Source of the DNA: T1Sed10-7 sp040904745
GTDB taxonomy: Bacteria > Actinomycetota > Nitriliruptoria > Nitriliruptorales > Nitriliruptoraceae
Direction: 5' to 3'
Assembly: GCA_040904745.1 (NCBI GenBank)
Contig: JBBDSW010000186.1
Coordinates: 14,768-78,767 of the forward strand
DNA length: 64,000 bases
Shown one piece after another: positions 8,442 to 15,584 of the stretch. Below the pieces are notes generated by a model. That model searched no databases, had not been told where the DNA came from, and saw nothing but the letters and a program-made list of their open reading frames with translations. Numbering within the stretch: position 1 is the stretch's first letter; each line of letters opens with the position of its first letter. The translations under genes were made by a program, and so were the position numbers.

Positions 8442-9697
8442 CACGGCCACCGGACGCCGAGGTGGCTGACGGCCCGCACCGCGGACCAGAGGCCGTCCTC
8501 GTGGAAGCCGTACCGTTGGTAGGCGCCGGCGTAGAAGGTCCGCGCCGTGCCGTTGAGCGCGTCGAGATCGTCCTGGGTGGCCACGCTCTCCCGGGTATAG
8601 GTCGGGTGGTGGGAGATCGTGCGCTGGAGGAGGTGCTCGGCGGCGGGCGGGCTGCTCGGGTTCAGCGAGACCACGTAGTCGCGGTCCTCGGTCAGCGACT
8701 GCAGTCGGTTCATGTGGTAGCTGAGGCTCACCCGCTCGGTGGGTGTCCGGCAGTCGTCGAGGAGGTAGTTCCACGACGCCCAGGTGGCCTTGCGCCGCGG
8801 CAGGAGCGCCGTGTCGGTGTGCAGGAAGGTGTCGTTGGCGCTGTAGCTCCAGGCGCCGAGCAGGTCGCGTTCGCGTGCCGTCGGGTCCACGAGCAGTCCG
8901 AGCGCCTCGTCGGCGTGCGTCGCGAGCACGACCGCGTCGAAGGTGGACGTCACGCCGTCGTCGAGCCTGAGGTGCACGGCGTCGCGGTCGCGCCGGATGG
9001 CCACCACGGGGCTGGACCGGTGGATGCGATCGCGGTACGGCGCGGTCAAGGGACCCAGGTACGACGAGGTGCCTCCGATCACGGTCCGCCAGGGATGATG
9101 CGAACGCACCCCGAGGAGACCATGGTTGGCGAAGAACCGCAGCAGCGTGGCCAGCGGGATCTCCTCGATCGCGCCGGTTCCCGAGGACCAGATCGCCCCT
9201 GCCATGGGCAGGAGGTAGTGCTGGCGGAAGCCATGACCGAACCCGGCGAGGTGGAGGAACTCGCCCACGCCGATCGCGGTCTCGCGCGGGTCGTCGACGA
9301 GTCGGCGTCCCAACCGGTTGAACCGGGCGATGTCAGACAACATGCGCAGATGGGTGGGCGAGGCGAGGTTGCCGGGCTGGGCGGACACCCCCCGGGCGTT
9401 CCCCGCGTACTCGAGATCGCAGCGTTCGCAGCGCAGCGACCACGACATGTCGGAGGGTTGGGTGGCGACCCCGAGGTCGTCGAACAGCCGTACCAGCAGC
9501 GGATACGTGGCCTCGTTGTAGACCACGAACCCGGTGTCGATCGGGACCATCGAGCCGTCGTCGCGCGCCACCGGGACCGTGTTCGTGTGCCCCCCGACGC
9601 GGGCCTCGCGCTCGAAGACGTCGACGTCGTGGTGCTTCGCGAGCAGCCAGGCGCTCGCCGCGCCCGAGATCCCTGTACCGACGACCGCGATGCGCAC
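8441..9697 (-). CDS. FAD-dependent amine-oxidase-like NAD(P)-binding protein
   Basis: 418 aa from a GTG 6 nt after GGAGG; a longer open frame upstream lacks a ribosome site. The N-terminus MRIAVVGTGISGAASAWLLA is the FAD Rossmann motif, followed by EREARVGGHTNTV and PIDTGFVVYNEATYP. This is the flavoprotein of DUF1365-CFA loci, related to desaturase-like and squalene-associated flavoenzymes. It is first in the five-gene reverse operon, so it may introduce or rearrange a double bond before methylation. That substrate is inference from the neighbours. Confidence 0.83.
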   Translation of the reverse strand: MRIAVVGTGISGAASAWLLAKHHDVDVFEREARVGGHTNTVPVARDDGSMVPIDTGFVVYNEATYPLLVRLFDDLGVATQPSDMSWSLRCERCDLEYAGNARGVSAQPGNLASPTHLRMLSDIARFNRLGRRLVDDPRETAIGVGEFLHLAGFGHGFRQHYLLPMAGAIWSSGTGAIEEIPLATLLRFFANHGLLGVRSHHPWRTVIGGTSSYLGPLTAPYRDRIHRSSPVVAIRRDRDAVHLRLDDGVTSTFDAVVLATHADEALGLLVDPTARERDLLGAWSYSANDTFLHTDTALLPRRKATWASWNYLLDDCRTPTERVSLSYHMNRLQSLTEDRDYVVSLNPSSPPAAEHLLQRTISHHPTYTRESVATQDDLDALNGTARTFYAGAYQRYGFHEDGLWSAVRAVSHLGVRWP

Positions 9698-9788
9698 CGA
9701 CACCCTCCGAGCCACGACTTCGGGTTCCGTGCCGCCCCCGGTCCGCGCTGGTCGCGGAGCGGCGGGAGACGCCACAGCGAGGTTCGAC

Positions 9789-9804
9789 CCACGGGGACCC
9801 GTGG
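9789..9804. promoter_or_regulatory. 16-bp palindrome, candidate operator
   Basis: CCACGGG-GA-CCCGTGG is a perfect 7-bp inverted repeat with a 2-bp centre. It lies about 92 bp upstream of the FAD protein start and 210 bp upstream of the regulator start, so it could belong to either promoter. It could also be a transcript hairpin. Confidence 0.35.
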
Positions 9805-9940
9805 TTCGGTCCGGCCGGTGCAGGAGAGAACGCCCCGAGCGGCGCGGCCTCCCCCCGTCGGGCCGCGCTGCTCGAGGCACTCAACGTACTATGCCGCTCG
9901 GAGACCGTGACGGGAACCGTGTGGCCACCGCTCTTCACAG

Positions 9941-9958
9941 GGTGGTGCTAGTACCACC
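9941..9958. promoter_or_regulatory. 18-bp near-palindrome, candidate response-regulator operator
   Basis: GGTGGTGCTAGTACCACC reads almost the same on both strands (two central-flank mismatches), with CTAG at its centre. It ends 55 bp before the LuxR-type regulator start. NarL/LuxR-type regulators bind inverted repeats of this size as dimers, so autoregulation is a reasonable inference. Confidence 0.4.
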
Positions 9959-10013
9959 ATCACCCGGCCGACGATCTCCACCGATCCCGTGATGACGACC
10001 CCAGGGAGCCAGC

Positions 10014-10691
10014 GTGGCGCGCGAACGGATCGCGGTGATGATCGCCGAGGACGACTACCTGGTACGCGAAGGCGCCCGGGCCGTCGTCACTGCGGATCCG
10101 CGGATCGAGGTGATCGGGAGTGCCAGCGACGCACCGCAACTGCTCTCGCTGCTCGATACCGAGGTGCCCGACGTGGTCCTGCTCGACATCCGCATGCCTC
10201 CCTCCTTCACCACCGAGGGCATCGAGCTCGCCCACCACGTCCGGCGCACCTATCCGAGCGTCGGGATCGTGGTCCTCTCCCAGCACGCCGATCCGGAGTA
10301 CGCGCTGGAGCTGCTGAAGGACGGCTCTTCGGGGGTGGCCTACCTGCTGAAGGAGCGGCTCGGCGACGCCGATCGGCTGATCCAGGCCATCGACGAGGTA
10401 CGCGCGGGGGGCTCGGTGCTGGACCCGCGGATCGTCGAGGCCCTGCTCGAGGCACAGCGTCGGCGCTCGGCGTCCCGTCTCGCCGGGTTGACACCGCGGG
10501 AGCTCGAGGTGCTCGCGCAGATGGCCTCAGGACGGGGCAACGCCGCCATCGCCCGGGACCTGTCGATCTCGGACCGTTCGGTCGAGAAGCACACGAATGC
10601 CATCTTCCGCAAGCTCGGCCTCGCGGAGGAGATCGAACTCAACCGCCGCGTCGCCGCGGTCCTGTTCTACCTGCAACGCTCCCACGACTGA
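10014..10691 (+). CDS. NarL/FixJ-type response regulator
   Basis: 225 aa, GTG start behind AGGGAG. The receiver domain (residues about 5-125) has acidic AEDD, the phospho-acceptor in VVLLDIRMP and a lysine in LLKERL. A LuxR-type HTH occupies residues about 155-215 (LTPRELEVLAQMASGRGNAAIARDL). It is predicted to be phosphorylated by the NarL-type kinase encoded convergently just downstream. The last 165 nt of this gene, covering the HTH, are also read on the other strand as the C-terminal tail of that kinase. Its own promoter region carries palindromes. Confidence 0.88.
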   Translation: MARERIAVMIAEDDYLVREGARAVVTADPRIEVIGSASDAPQLLSLLDTEVPDVVLLDIRMPPSFTTEGIELAHHVRRTYPSVGIVVLSQHADPEYALELLKDGSSGVAYLLKERLGDADRLIQAIDEVRAGGSVLDPRIVEALLEAQRRRSASRLAGLTPRELEVLAQMASGRGNAAIARDLSISDRSVEKHTNAIFRKLGLAEEIELNRRVAAVLFYLQRSHD

Positions 10692-12473
10692 GCCGCGGCG
10701 ACCGGCGAGCGGGAACGCCGCATCGACCCGGGTCCCCTCCCCGGGGGCCGAGGTGAGATCCAGGACCCCGCCGAGGGCCTGCACCCGGTCGCGCATGTGG
10801 ACGATGCCCCCACGGTGGGCGTCCTCGTCGTAGGGATCGAAGCCGTCACCATCGTCCTGCACGGACACGTAGACGTGGTCCTCATCGATGCGGACCGCTA
10901 CCTCCAGCCGGCTGGCCTGGGCGTGCTTGAAGGCGTTCAGCACCGCTTCCGAGACCAGGAAGTAGGCGTTGACCTCCACCTCGCCGTCGACCCGCGGCAA
11001 CGGATCCGGATCGAAGGTGAGATCGACGGGAAGCTCCAGCCGCGCGGTCAGGCTGAACAGCGCGGGACCGAGTCCCCGGTCACGGAGGATGGCCGGGAAG
11101 AGCTCCTGGCCCGTGGTGCGCAGCTGGTCGAGCAGATGGTCGATGGACTGGGCGAGCCGATCGCAGACCTCACCGACCCGGGACGGATCCTGCTCCATCT
11201 CCCGGCGGGCCGCACCCACCTGCATCCGGAGCACGACGAGCTGCTGCTGGATGCCATCGTGGAGGTCCTGCGCGATGCGCTGACGTTCCGCATCCTGGAC
11301 CCCGACGACCCGTCGAGCGGCGTCCTGCAACGCCCCGGCCTGGTGCCGGATCACGAGCAACTGCGCGCGCAACCCCCGCCGCATACGCTCCAGCGCGTCG
11401 GCCAGCCGGCCGATCTCATCGGTGCGCTCGACCTCGAACGAGCGGTCCAGATCACCCCCGGCGATCGCCGTGGCGGTAGCGGTGAGTCCCAGCAGCGGGC
11501 GGGTCATGACCCGGGCGAGGGCGAAGGCGAGGCCCCCACCGATCACCAGCAGCAGGACCACCATCAGGATCCGGGTACGCGCCAACGCGCCGTCGAGAGC
11601 GCCGAGCGGATCGTCGGTGATCAGCCCCACCGCCGCAGGCGTGTCCCAGGGGCGGGTCGCCCCGAGCCCGACGTAGCGCACGAGCCGCCCGTCCTCGACC
11701 CGCTGCGTCTCGCGGTACCGGTCCCAGGCGCCCAGCGGAGCTCGGCCCTCGAAGGCACCATCGGTGGCCGCGACCACCTCCCCGTCCACCACCAACTCGA
11801 CCTCGTCGACCCCGGTCTGCTGCAGGAACCGACGGGCGGCGATGTTGTTGAGTGGGAACCCGGTGACCAGCAGGCGCGGCTGTTCCTCGAACCGTCCGAC
11901 CGCCAGGACGTAGGCGAGCCCGTAACCGCCCTCCTCCAACGCAAGGACCCGCTGACTGCTACCGGAACGCCACGTCACCTCGGCGGCATCGGCCGCGTCC
12001 GGCGGGAGCACGCTGGCCCGTGACGGCAACCCGAGCGTGCGGACGGTCCCGTCCGCGACATCGACGATCCCGACGATCTCGAGCCGCGGGTCCGATGTGC
12101 GCACGACCGACAAGGTCCGCCGGGCCCGTTCGTCCGGATCCACCGCATCCGCCGGGATCGTCGCCAACAGCTGTTGCGAGGCCGCCGACATCAGCTGGTT
12201 GGTCCGGATGGCATCGGCCGCGATGCGTGCATCGAGGACGTCACCGGTCTCCCCGAACAGCGTCACGGCCTGGGACTCGAGCTGCTCGCGGGTCAGTCGG
12301 GTCTCGAACAACAACGTGACCAGGCTCGCCAGCACGAGCACGGCGACGAAGGCACCGAACACCTTGGGTAGCAGGCCGGTGGTCCACGAACCCGGCGAAC
12401 GGCGCTCACGTCGGGCGCGCAACCGAGCGAGCAGTCGCCCACCACCACCCGTGGAGCCAGCCTTCGACCTCAC
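10527..12473 (-). CDS. NarL-family sensor histidine kinase with large extracellular domain and HAMP
   Basis: 648 aa. TM1 at about 34-56, extracytoplasmic domain about 57-298, TM2 about 301-322, HAMP about 323-372, then HisKA_3 with the phospho-acceptor His405 in AQDLHDGIQQQL and an HATPase domain (VQDDGDGFDP, GIVHMRDRVQALGG). The GTG start overlaps the stop of the solute-binding lipoprotein by 4 bp (GTGA). The final 55 residues lie antisense to the response-regulator gene and resemble no kinase domain; catalytic homology ends near AFPLAGRR. Together with the upstream lipoprotein it looks like a ligand-sensing three-component system. Confidence 0.88.
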   Translation of the reverse strand: MRSKAGSTGGGGRLLARLRARRERRSPGSWTTGLLPKVFGAFVAVLVLASLVTLLFETRLTREQLESQAVTLFGETGDVLDARIAADAIRTNQLMSAASQQLLATIPADAVDPDERARRTLSVVRTSDPRLEIVGIVDVADGTVRTLGLPSRASVLPPDAADAAEVTWRSGSSQRVLALEEGGYGLAYVLAVGRFEEQPRLLVTGFPLNNIAARRFLQQTGVDEVELVVDGEVVAATDGAFEGRAPLGAWDRYRETQRVEDGRLVRYVGLGATRPWDTPAAVGLITDDPLGALDGALARTRILMVVLLLVIGGGLAFALARVMTRPLLGLTATATAIAGGDLDRSFEVERTDEIGRLADALERMRRGLRAQLLVIRHQAGALQDAARRVVGVQDAERQRIAQDLHDGIQQQLVVLRMQVGAARREMEQDPSRVGEVCDRLAQSIDHLLDQLRTTGQELFPAILRDRGLGPALFSLTARLELPVDLTFDPDPLPRVDGEVEVNAYFLVSEAVLNAFKHAQASRLEVAVRIDEDHVYVSVQDDGDGFDPYDEDAHRGGIVHMRDRVQALGGVLDLTSAPGEGTRVDAAFPLAGRRGSVVGALQVEQDRGDAAVEFDLLREAELAEDGIRVLLDRTVRDRQVPGDGGVAPS

Positions 12474-13738
12474 CCGTCCGCCGTCCAGGCCTCGGCACGG
12501 CGCTGGACCTGGGCCATCGCTTCGGCCGCCGTCGCGCGCCCGGCGAGTGCGGCCTCGAGCGCGTCACCGAAGGCGATGGCGAGCTCGGGATAGGCGATCA
12601 GGGGCATGATCTCCGCATGCTCGAGCTGGCGGACGAAGGCCGCGAGGTCCGGCGACGACTCGAACAGCGGGTCGTCGTAGGCGTCGACGCGGGCCGGCAG
12701 ACGCCCCTCCTGTTCCACCAGGGCCAGTCCGACATCGCGCTCGGTGAGCGCCAGCATCAGCTCGAAGGCGAGCTCGGGGTGCTCGGAGCCCTTCGGCAGG
12801 AACAGGCTCGAGCCGCCGAGGACGGTGCGGGGATCGTCGGGATCGGCCTGGGGCAGCGGGAGGACCGCGACATCCTCGGTCTCTACGGCGGCAGGGTCCA
12901 CCCGCCGGGTCAGGGGCAGATCCCAGGAACCGGAGGCGTGCAGTGGTGCACGGCCTTCGGCGAAGGCGGCCACGGCGTCCAGGGCCAGGTCGGGCGCCGA
13001 TGGTGGCGGGGCATCCCCCACCTCGACCAGCTCGACCAGGTTCGCCACCGCCCCGACCGTTGCCGGATCATCGAAGGTGAAGGTCGGCCTGCTCTCCTCG
13101 TCGAGCACCAACTCACCGTCAGGACCGGTCTCCAACAGCTGTCCACCGCCGGCGACGATCCAGCCGTAGGCCGACCAGCTGCTGGCCGTGATCGCGATGG
13201 CGTGATCGGACCCTTCCAGATCGGCGAGGGCAGCCGCGTGCTCGGCGAGATCGTCGATCTCGGCCAGATCGTCCTCGGTCAGCTCCGCCGCGGCCAGCTG
13301 GTTCCGGTTGGCCATCAGGACCATGGCGTTGACATCGAGGGGTACGCCGTAACGCCGACCATCCCAGGTGACGTCGCGGACCGCTCCGGGCAGGTACATC
13401 TCCTCGGTGAGGCCGGCGGATGCCCACAGGTCGTCGATCCCCCGGGCGAACCCCCCGGCGGCGGCGGCGAAGGCGTGCCAGTGAGCGAGGTCGTACGGCT
13501 GGTCGAGCTCGTCGGCGGCGGTCACCAGCTCCGGGATCTGGGAGAACGGTGATCCGTGCACCTGGACCCGTAGTCCGGGATGTTCACGCTCGAACGCATC
13601 GATGACCTCGCCCACCACCGGCGCGGACGCCCAATCGTCGGCCATGACGACACGCAGCGTCGTCTGCTCGACGCTCGCGGCACCGGTGGTGCAGCCGATC
13701 AGCAGCACCGCCAGTGCAGCGAGCAGCGTCCGGCGCAT
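12470..13738 (-). CDS. Extracellular solute-binding lipoprotein (ABC type 1 family), likely sensor accessory
   Basis: 422 aa. A signal peptide ends in the lipobox LLIGC, so it should be a membrane-anchored lipoprotein. The fold features of family-1 solute-binding proteins are visible: TLRVVMADDW, a mid segment YGVPLDVNAMVLMANRNQ and GGSSLFLPKGSEHPELAFE, as in sugar-binding proteins. No ABC permease or ATPase gene is near. Instead its stop overlaps the start of a sensor kinase. This supports a role in presenting a ligand to the kinase rather than in uptake, though it could serve a transporter elsewhere. Confidence 0.85.
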   Translation of the reverse strand: MRRTLLAALAVLLIGCTTGAASVEQTTLRVVMADDWASAPVVGEVIDAFEREHPGLRVQVHGSPFSQIPELVTAADELDQPYDLAHWHAFAAAAGGFARGIDDLWASAGLTEEMYLPGAVRDVTWDGRRYGVPLDVNAMVLMANRNQLAAAELTEDDLAEIDDLAEHAAALADLEGSDHAIAITASSWSAYGWIVAGGGQLLETGPDGELVLDEESRPTFTFDDPATVGAVANLVELVEVGDAPPPSAPDLALDAVAAFAEGRAPLHASGSWDLPLTRRVDPAAVETEDVAVLPLPQADPDDPRTVLGGSSLFLPKGSEHPELAFELMLALTERDVGLALVEQEGRLPARVDAYDDPLFESSPDLAAFVRQLEHAEIMPLIAYPELAIAFGDALEAALAGRATAAEAMAQVQRRAEAWTADG

Positions 13739-13858
13739 AGGTGGAGGTCTCCCGGCTCCGCGTCGGTCGGTGGAACGAGGGTCGCGCGGACCGACCGGGC
13801 ATGGTAGGCCAGCAGAGGAGCTTCCCGCGTGTCTCGGTGAGCGGGAGGGAACCGAAGC

Positions 13859-13954
13859 TCAGCCGGACAACAGCCACCATCCCACGGCCACGGTCATGCC
13901 GAGACCGATCAGGAACGCGGTACCGAGCACGACGAGCACTCGTGGTCCGGTCAC
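13859..13954 (-). CDS. 31-aa single-pass membrane peptide
   Basis: A short frame with a GTG start placed 7 nt after AGGAGAGG and ending in TGA. The peptide is a single hydrophobic helix (VLVVLGTAFLIGLGMTVAVG) flanked by a short polar N-terminus and WWLLSG. It lies in a 332-bp gap, upstream of and in the same direction as the solute-binding lipoprotein and kinase, 120 bp away. I recognise no family. The strong ribosome site and the clean hydrophobic span support it. It could be a small regulator of the sensor locus or unrelated. Confidence 0.45.
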   Translation of the reverse strand: MTGPRVLVVLGTAFLIGLGMTVAVGWWLLSG

Positions 13955-14070
13955 GGTCCGTCCTCTCCTGCATCGGGCCCCGAGGATGCGGGGTGAGCCT
14001 AGTCATCCCCACCGCGCGACACTCACCGGGCGCTACCGTCCCCGTCGGACGACGATGACGGAGGGTGGTG

Positions 14071-14868
14071 ATGGGGCGAGGCGGCGCACCCGCGGGCGGG
14101 CCCAACACCCCGGCGCCGGATGAACCCCTGCCCGGCGAGTGGCACCGCAAGGCCACGCTGCGCGACGGTCGCCCGATACTGCTGCGATCGATCCGCCCCT
14201 CCGATCGACAGCGCCTGGCCGAGGGGATCCGCCGTCTGTCGCCGGCCTCCCGCTACCTGCGGTTCCACGCGCCGGTCGAGCAGCTGTCCGCGACCCAGCT
14301 CGACTACCTCACCGATGTCGACCATCACGATCACGAGGCGATCGTCGCCCTCGACCTGACCGCCATCGAAGAGCCCGGGGTCGGCGTCGCACGCTACATC
14401 CGAGAGATCTACGAACCGGATGTCGCCGAGGCGGCGATCACCGTCGCGGACACCTACCACGGACAGGGCGCGGGCACCCTGCTCCTTGGCGCGCTCGCCT
14501 CGCGGGCCCGCGAGGCCGGCATCGAGGTGTTCCGGAACTACGTGCTCGACGGCAACCACGCCATGTTGGAGGTCTTCGACCATCTCGGGGCCCACCGGGA
14601 GCGCGAAGCCGACGGTCTGTGGCGGGTGGACCTGAAGGTGCCCGAGGACGAGGACGACGTCCCGTCCTCCGGCGCTGGTCGCGCGTTCCTGGAGGCGGCA
14701 CGGTCCGACCGCATGCTGGCCAGCGTGCTCCCACCGATCTGGAGCCGCTGGCGCAGCCGCTTGCGGGGTGAGGAGGACGACCGCGATCTCGACGCGCTCA
14801 TCGCCGAGGAGCTGGAACAGTCGCAGCGCGAACTCGACGAGTGGCTGGCGCATCGGGACGGACGATGA
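14071..14868 (+). CDS. GNAT family N-acetyltransferase
   Basis: 265 aa. Start ATG lies 5 nt after GGAGGG; two in-frame GTGs precede it directly but are too close. The GNAT fold is seen in the region 30-185: LRSIRPSDRQRL, then VADTYHGQGAGTLLLGAL, which carries the acetyl-CoA pyrophosphate loop (Q/RxxGxG-like), and FRNYVLDGNHAMLEVFDHLG. This matches the single-domain GNATs related to the C-terminal part of Pat-type protein acetylases. A charged C-terminal extension (about 80 aa) is of unknown use. The stop overlaps the next start. Confidence 0.85.
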   Translation: MGRGGAPAGGPNTPAPDEPLPGEWHRKATLRDGRPILLRSIRPSDRQRLAEGIRRLSPASRYLRFHAPVEQLSATQLDYLTDVDHHDHEAIVALDLTAIEEPGVGVARYIREIYEPDVAEAAITVADTYHGQGAGTLLLGALASRAREAGIEVFRNYVLDGNHAMLEVFDHLGAHREREADGLWRVDLKVPEDEDDVPSSGAGRAFLEAARSDRMLASVLPPIWSRWRSRLRGEEDDRDLDALIAEELEQSQRELDEWLAHRDGR

Positions 14869-15563
14869 GACGCCCGTCAGCCACTGCCCGGCAGGGGAGC
14901 CGGGAGCACCGTCCAGCCGCCGGTGGACCCCGACGAGCCCACCACCATCGCGCCGAGTTGCGCCGTCGCCTCCCCCGCCTGCTGTTCGGCCTGGTGCTGT
15001 GCGGCCTCGGCATCGCCTCGATGGTCGCCGCAGACCTCGGTCTCGGTCCGTGGGACGTCCTCCATCAGGGCCTGTCCCGCCTCAGCGGCATCCCCATCGG
15101 GACCGTCGGCATCCTCGTCGGCCTCGGTGTGCTCGGCGCGTGGCTGCCGCTGCGGGAGCGACCCGGGCTCGGCACGGTCCTGAACGTGATCGTGATCGGT
15201 GTCGTCATCGACGTGACGCTGCTCTTCCTGAGCACGCCACAGGCATGGTGGTTCCGTGCGGCCATGATGCTCGCCGGCCCGGTCCTCTTCGCGGTGGGAT
15301 CCGGCTTCTACATCGGCGCTGGCCTCGGTGCCGGACCGCGGGACGGGGTCATGACCGGGCTGGCCCGACGGGGGGTTCCGGTCGGCCTGGCCCGCGCCGC
15401 GATCGAGCTGACGGTCCTGGTGGCCGGCTGGACGCTCGGCGGGACCGTCGGTGCCGGGACGGTCGTGTTCGCGTTGGGCATCGGCCCGTTGGTGCACCTG
15501 TTCCTGCCGAGACTCGCTCTGCCGGACACCCCCGAGCCGGCACCGGGCGACCGAGGGCGGTGA
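14865..15563 (+). CDS. YczE/YyaS/YitT family membrane protein
   Basis: 232 aa. The ATG shares ATGA with the preceding stop, so the two genes are coupled. After a basic N-terminal stretch of about 30 residues there are five to six hydrophobic spans. Family marks include LGLGPWDVLHQGLSRL and GAGLGAGPRDGVMTGLARR, the repeated GxGPxD motif of YczE-like proteins. These are integral membrane proteins without a settled biochemical role. Gene context with a GNAT enzyme gives no clear clue. Confidence 0.83.
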   Translation: MRRPSATARQGSREHRPAAGGPRRAHHHRAELRRRLPRLLFGLVLCGLGIASMVAADLGLGPWDVLHQGLSRLSGIPIGTVGILVGLGVLGAWLPLRERPGLGTVLNVIVIGVVIDVTLLFLSTPQAWWFRAAMMLAGPVLFAVGSGFYIGAGLGAGPRDGVMTGLARRGVPVGLARAAIELTVLVAGWTLGGTVGAGTVVFALGIGPLVHLFLPRLALPDTPEPAPGDRGR

Positions 15564-15584
15564 GCCGCCCAGCGGATCAGCCGA

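Larger units (their letters stand above)
9698..10013. promoter_or_regulatory. Divergent promoter region between the lipid operon and the LuxR-type regulator
   Basis: This 316-bp gap has no convincing gene. It must hold promoters for the reverse-strand lipid operon and the forward regulator. Two separate palindromes inside it are listed on their own. I cannot point to a reliable -35/-10 pair. Confidence 0.55.
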
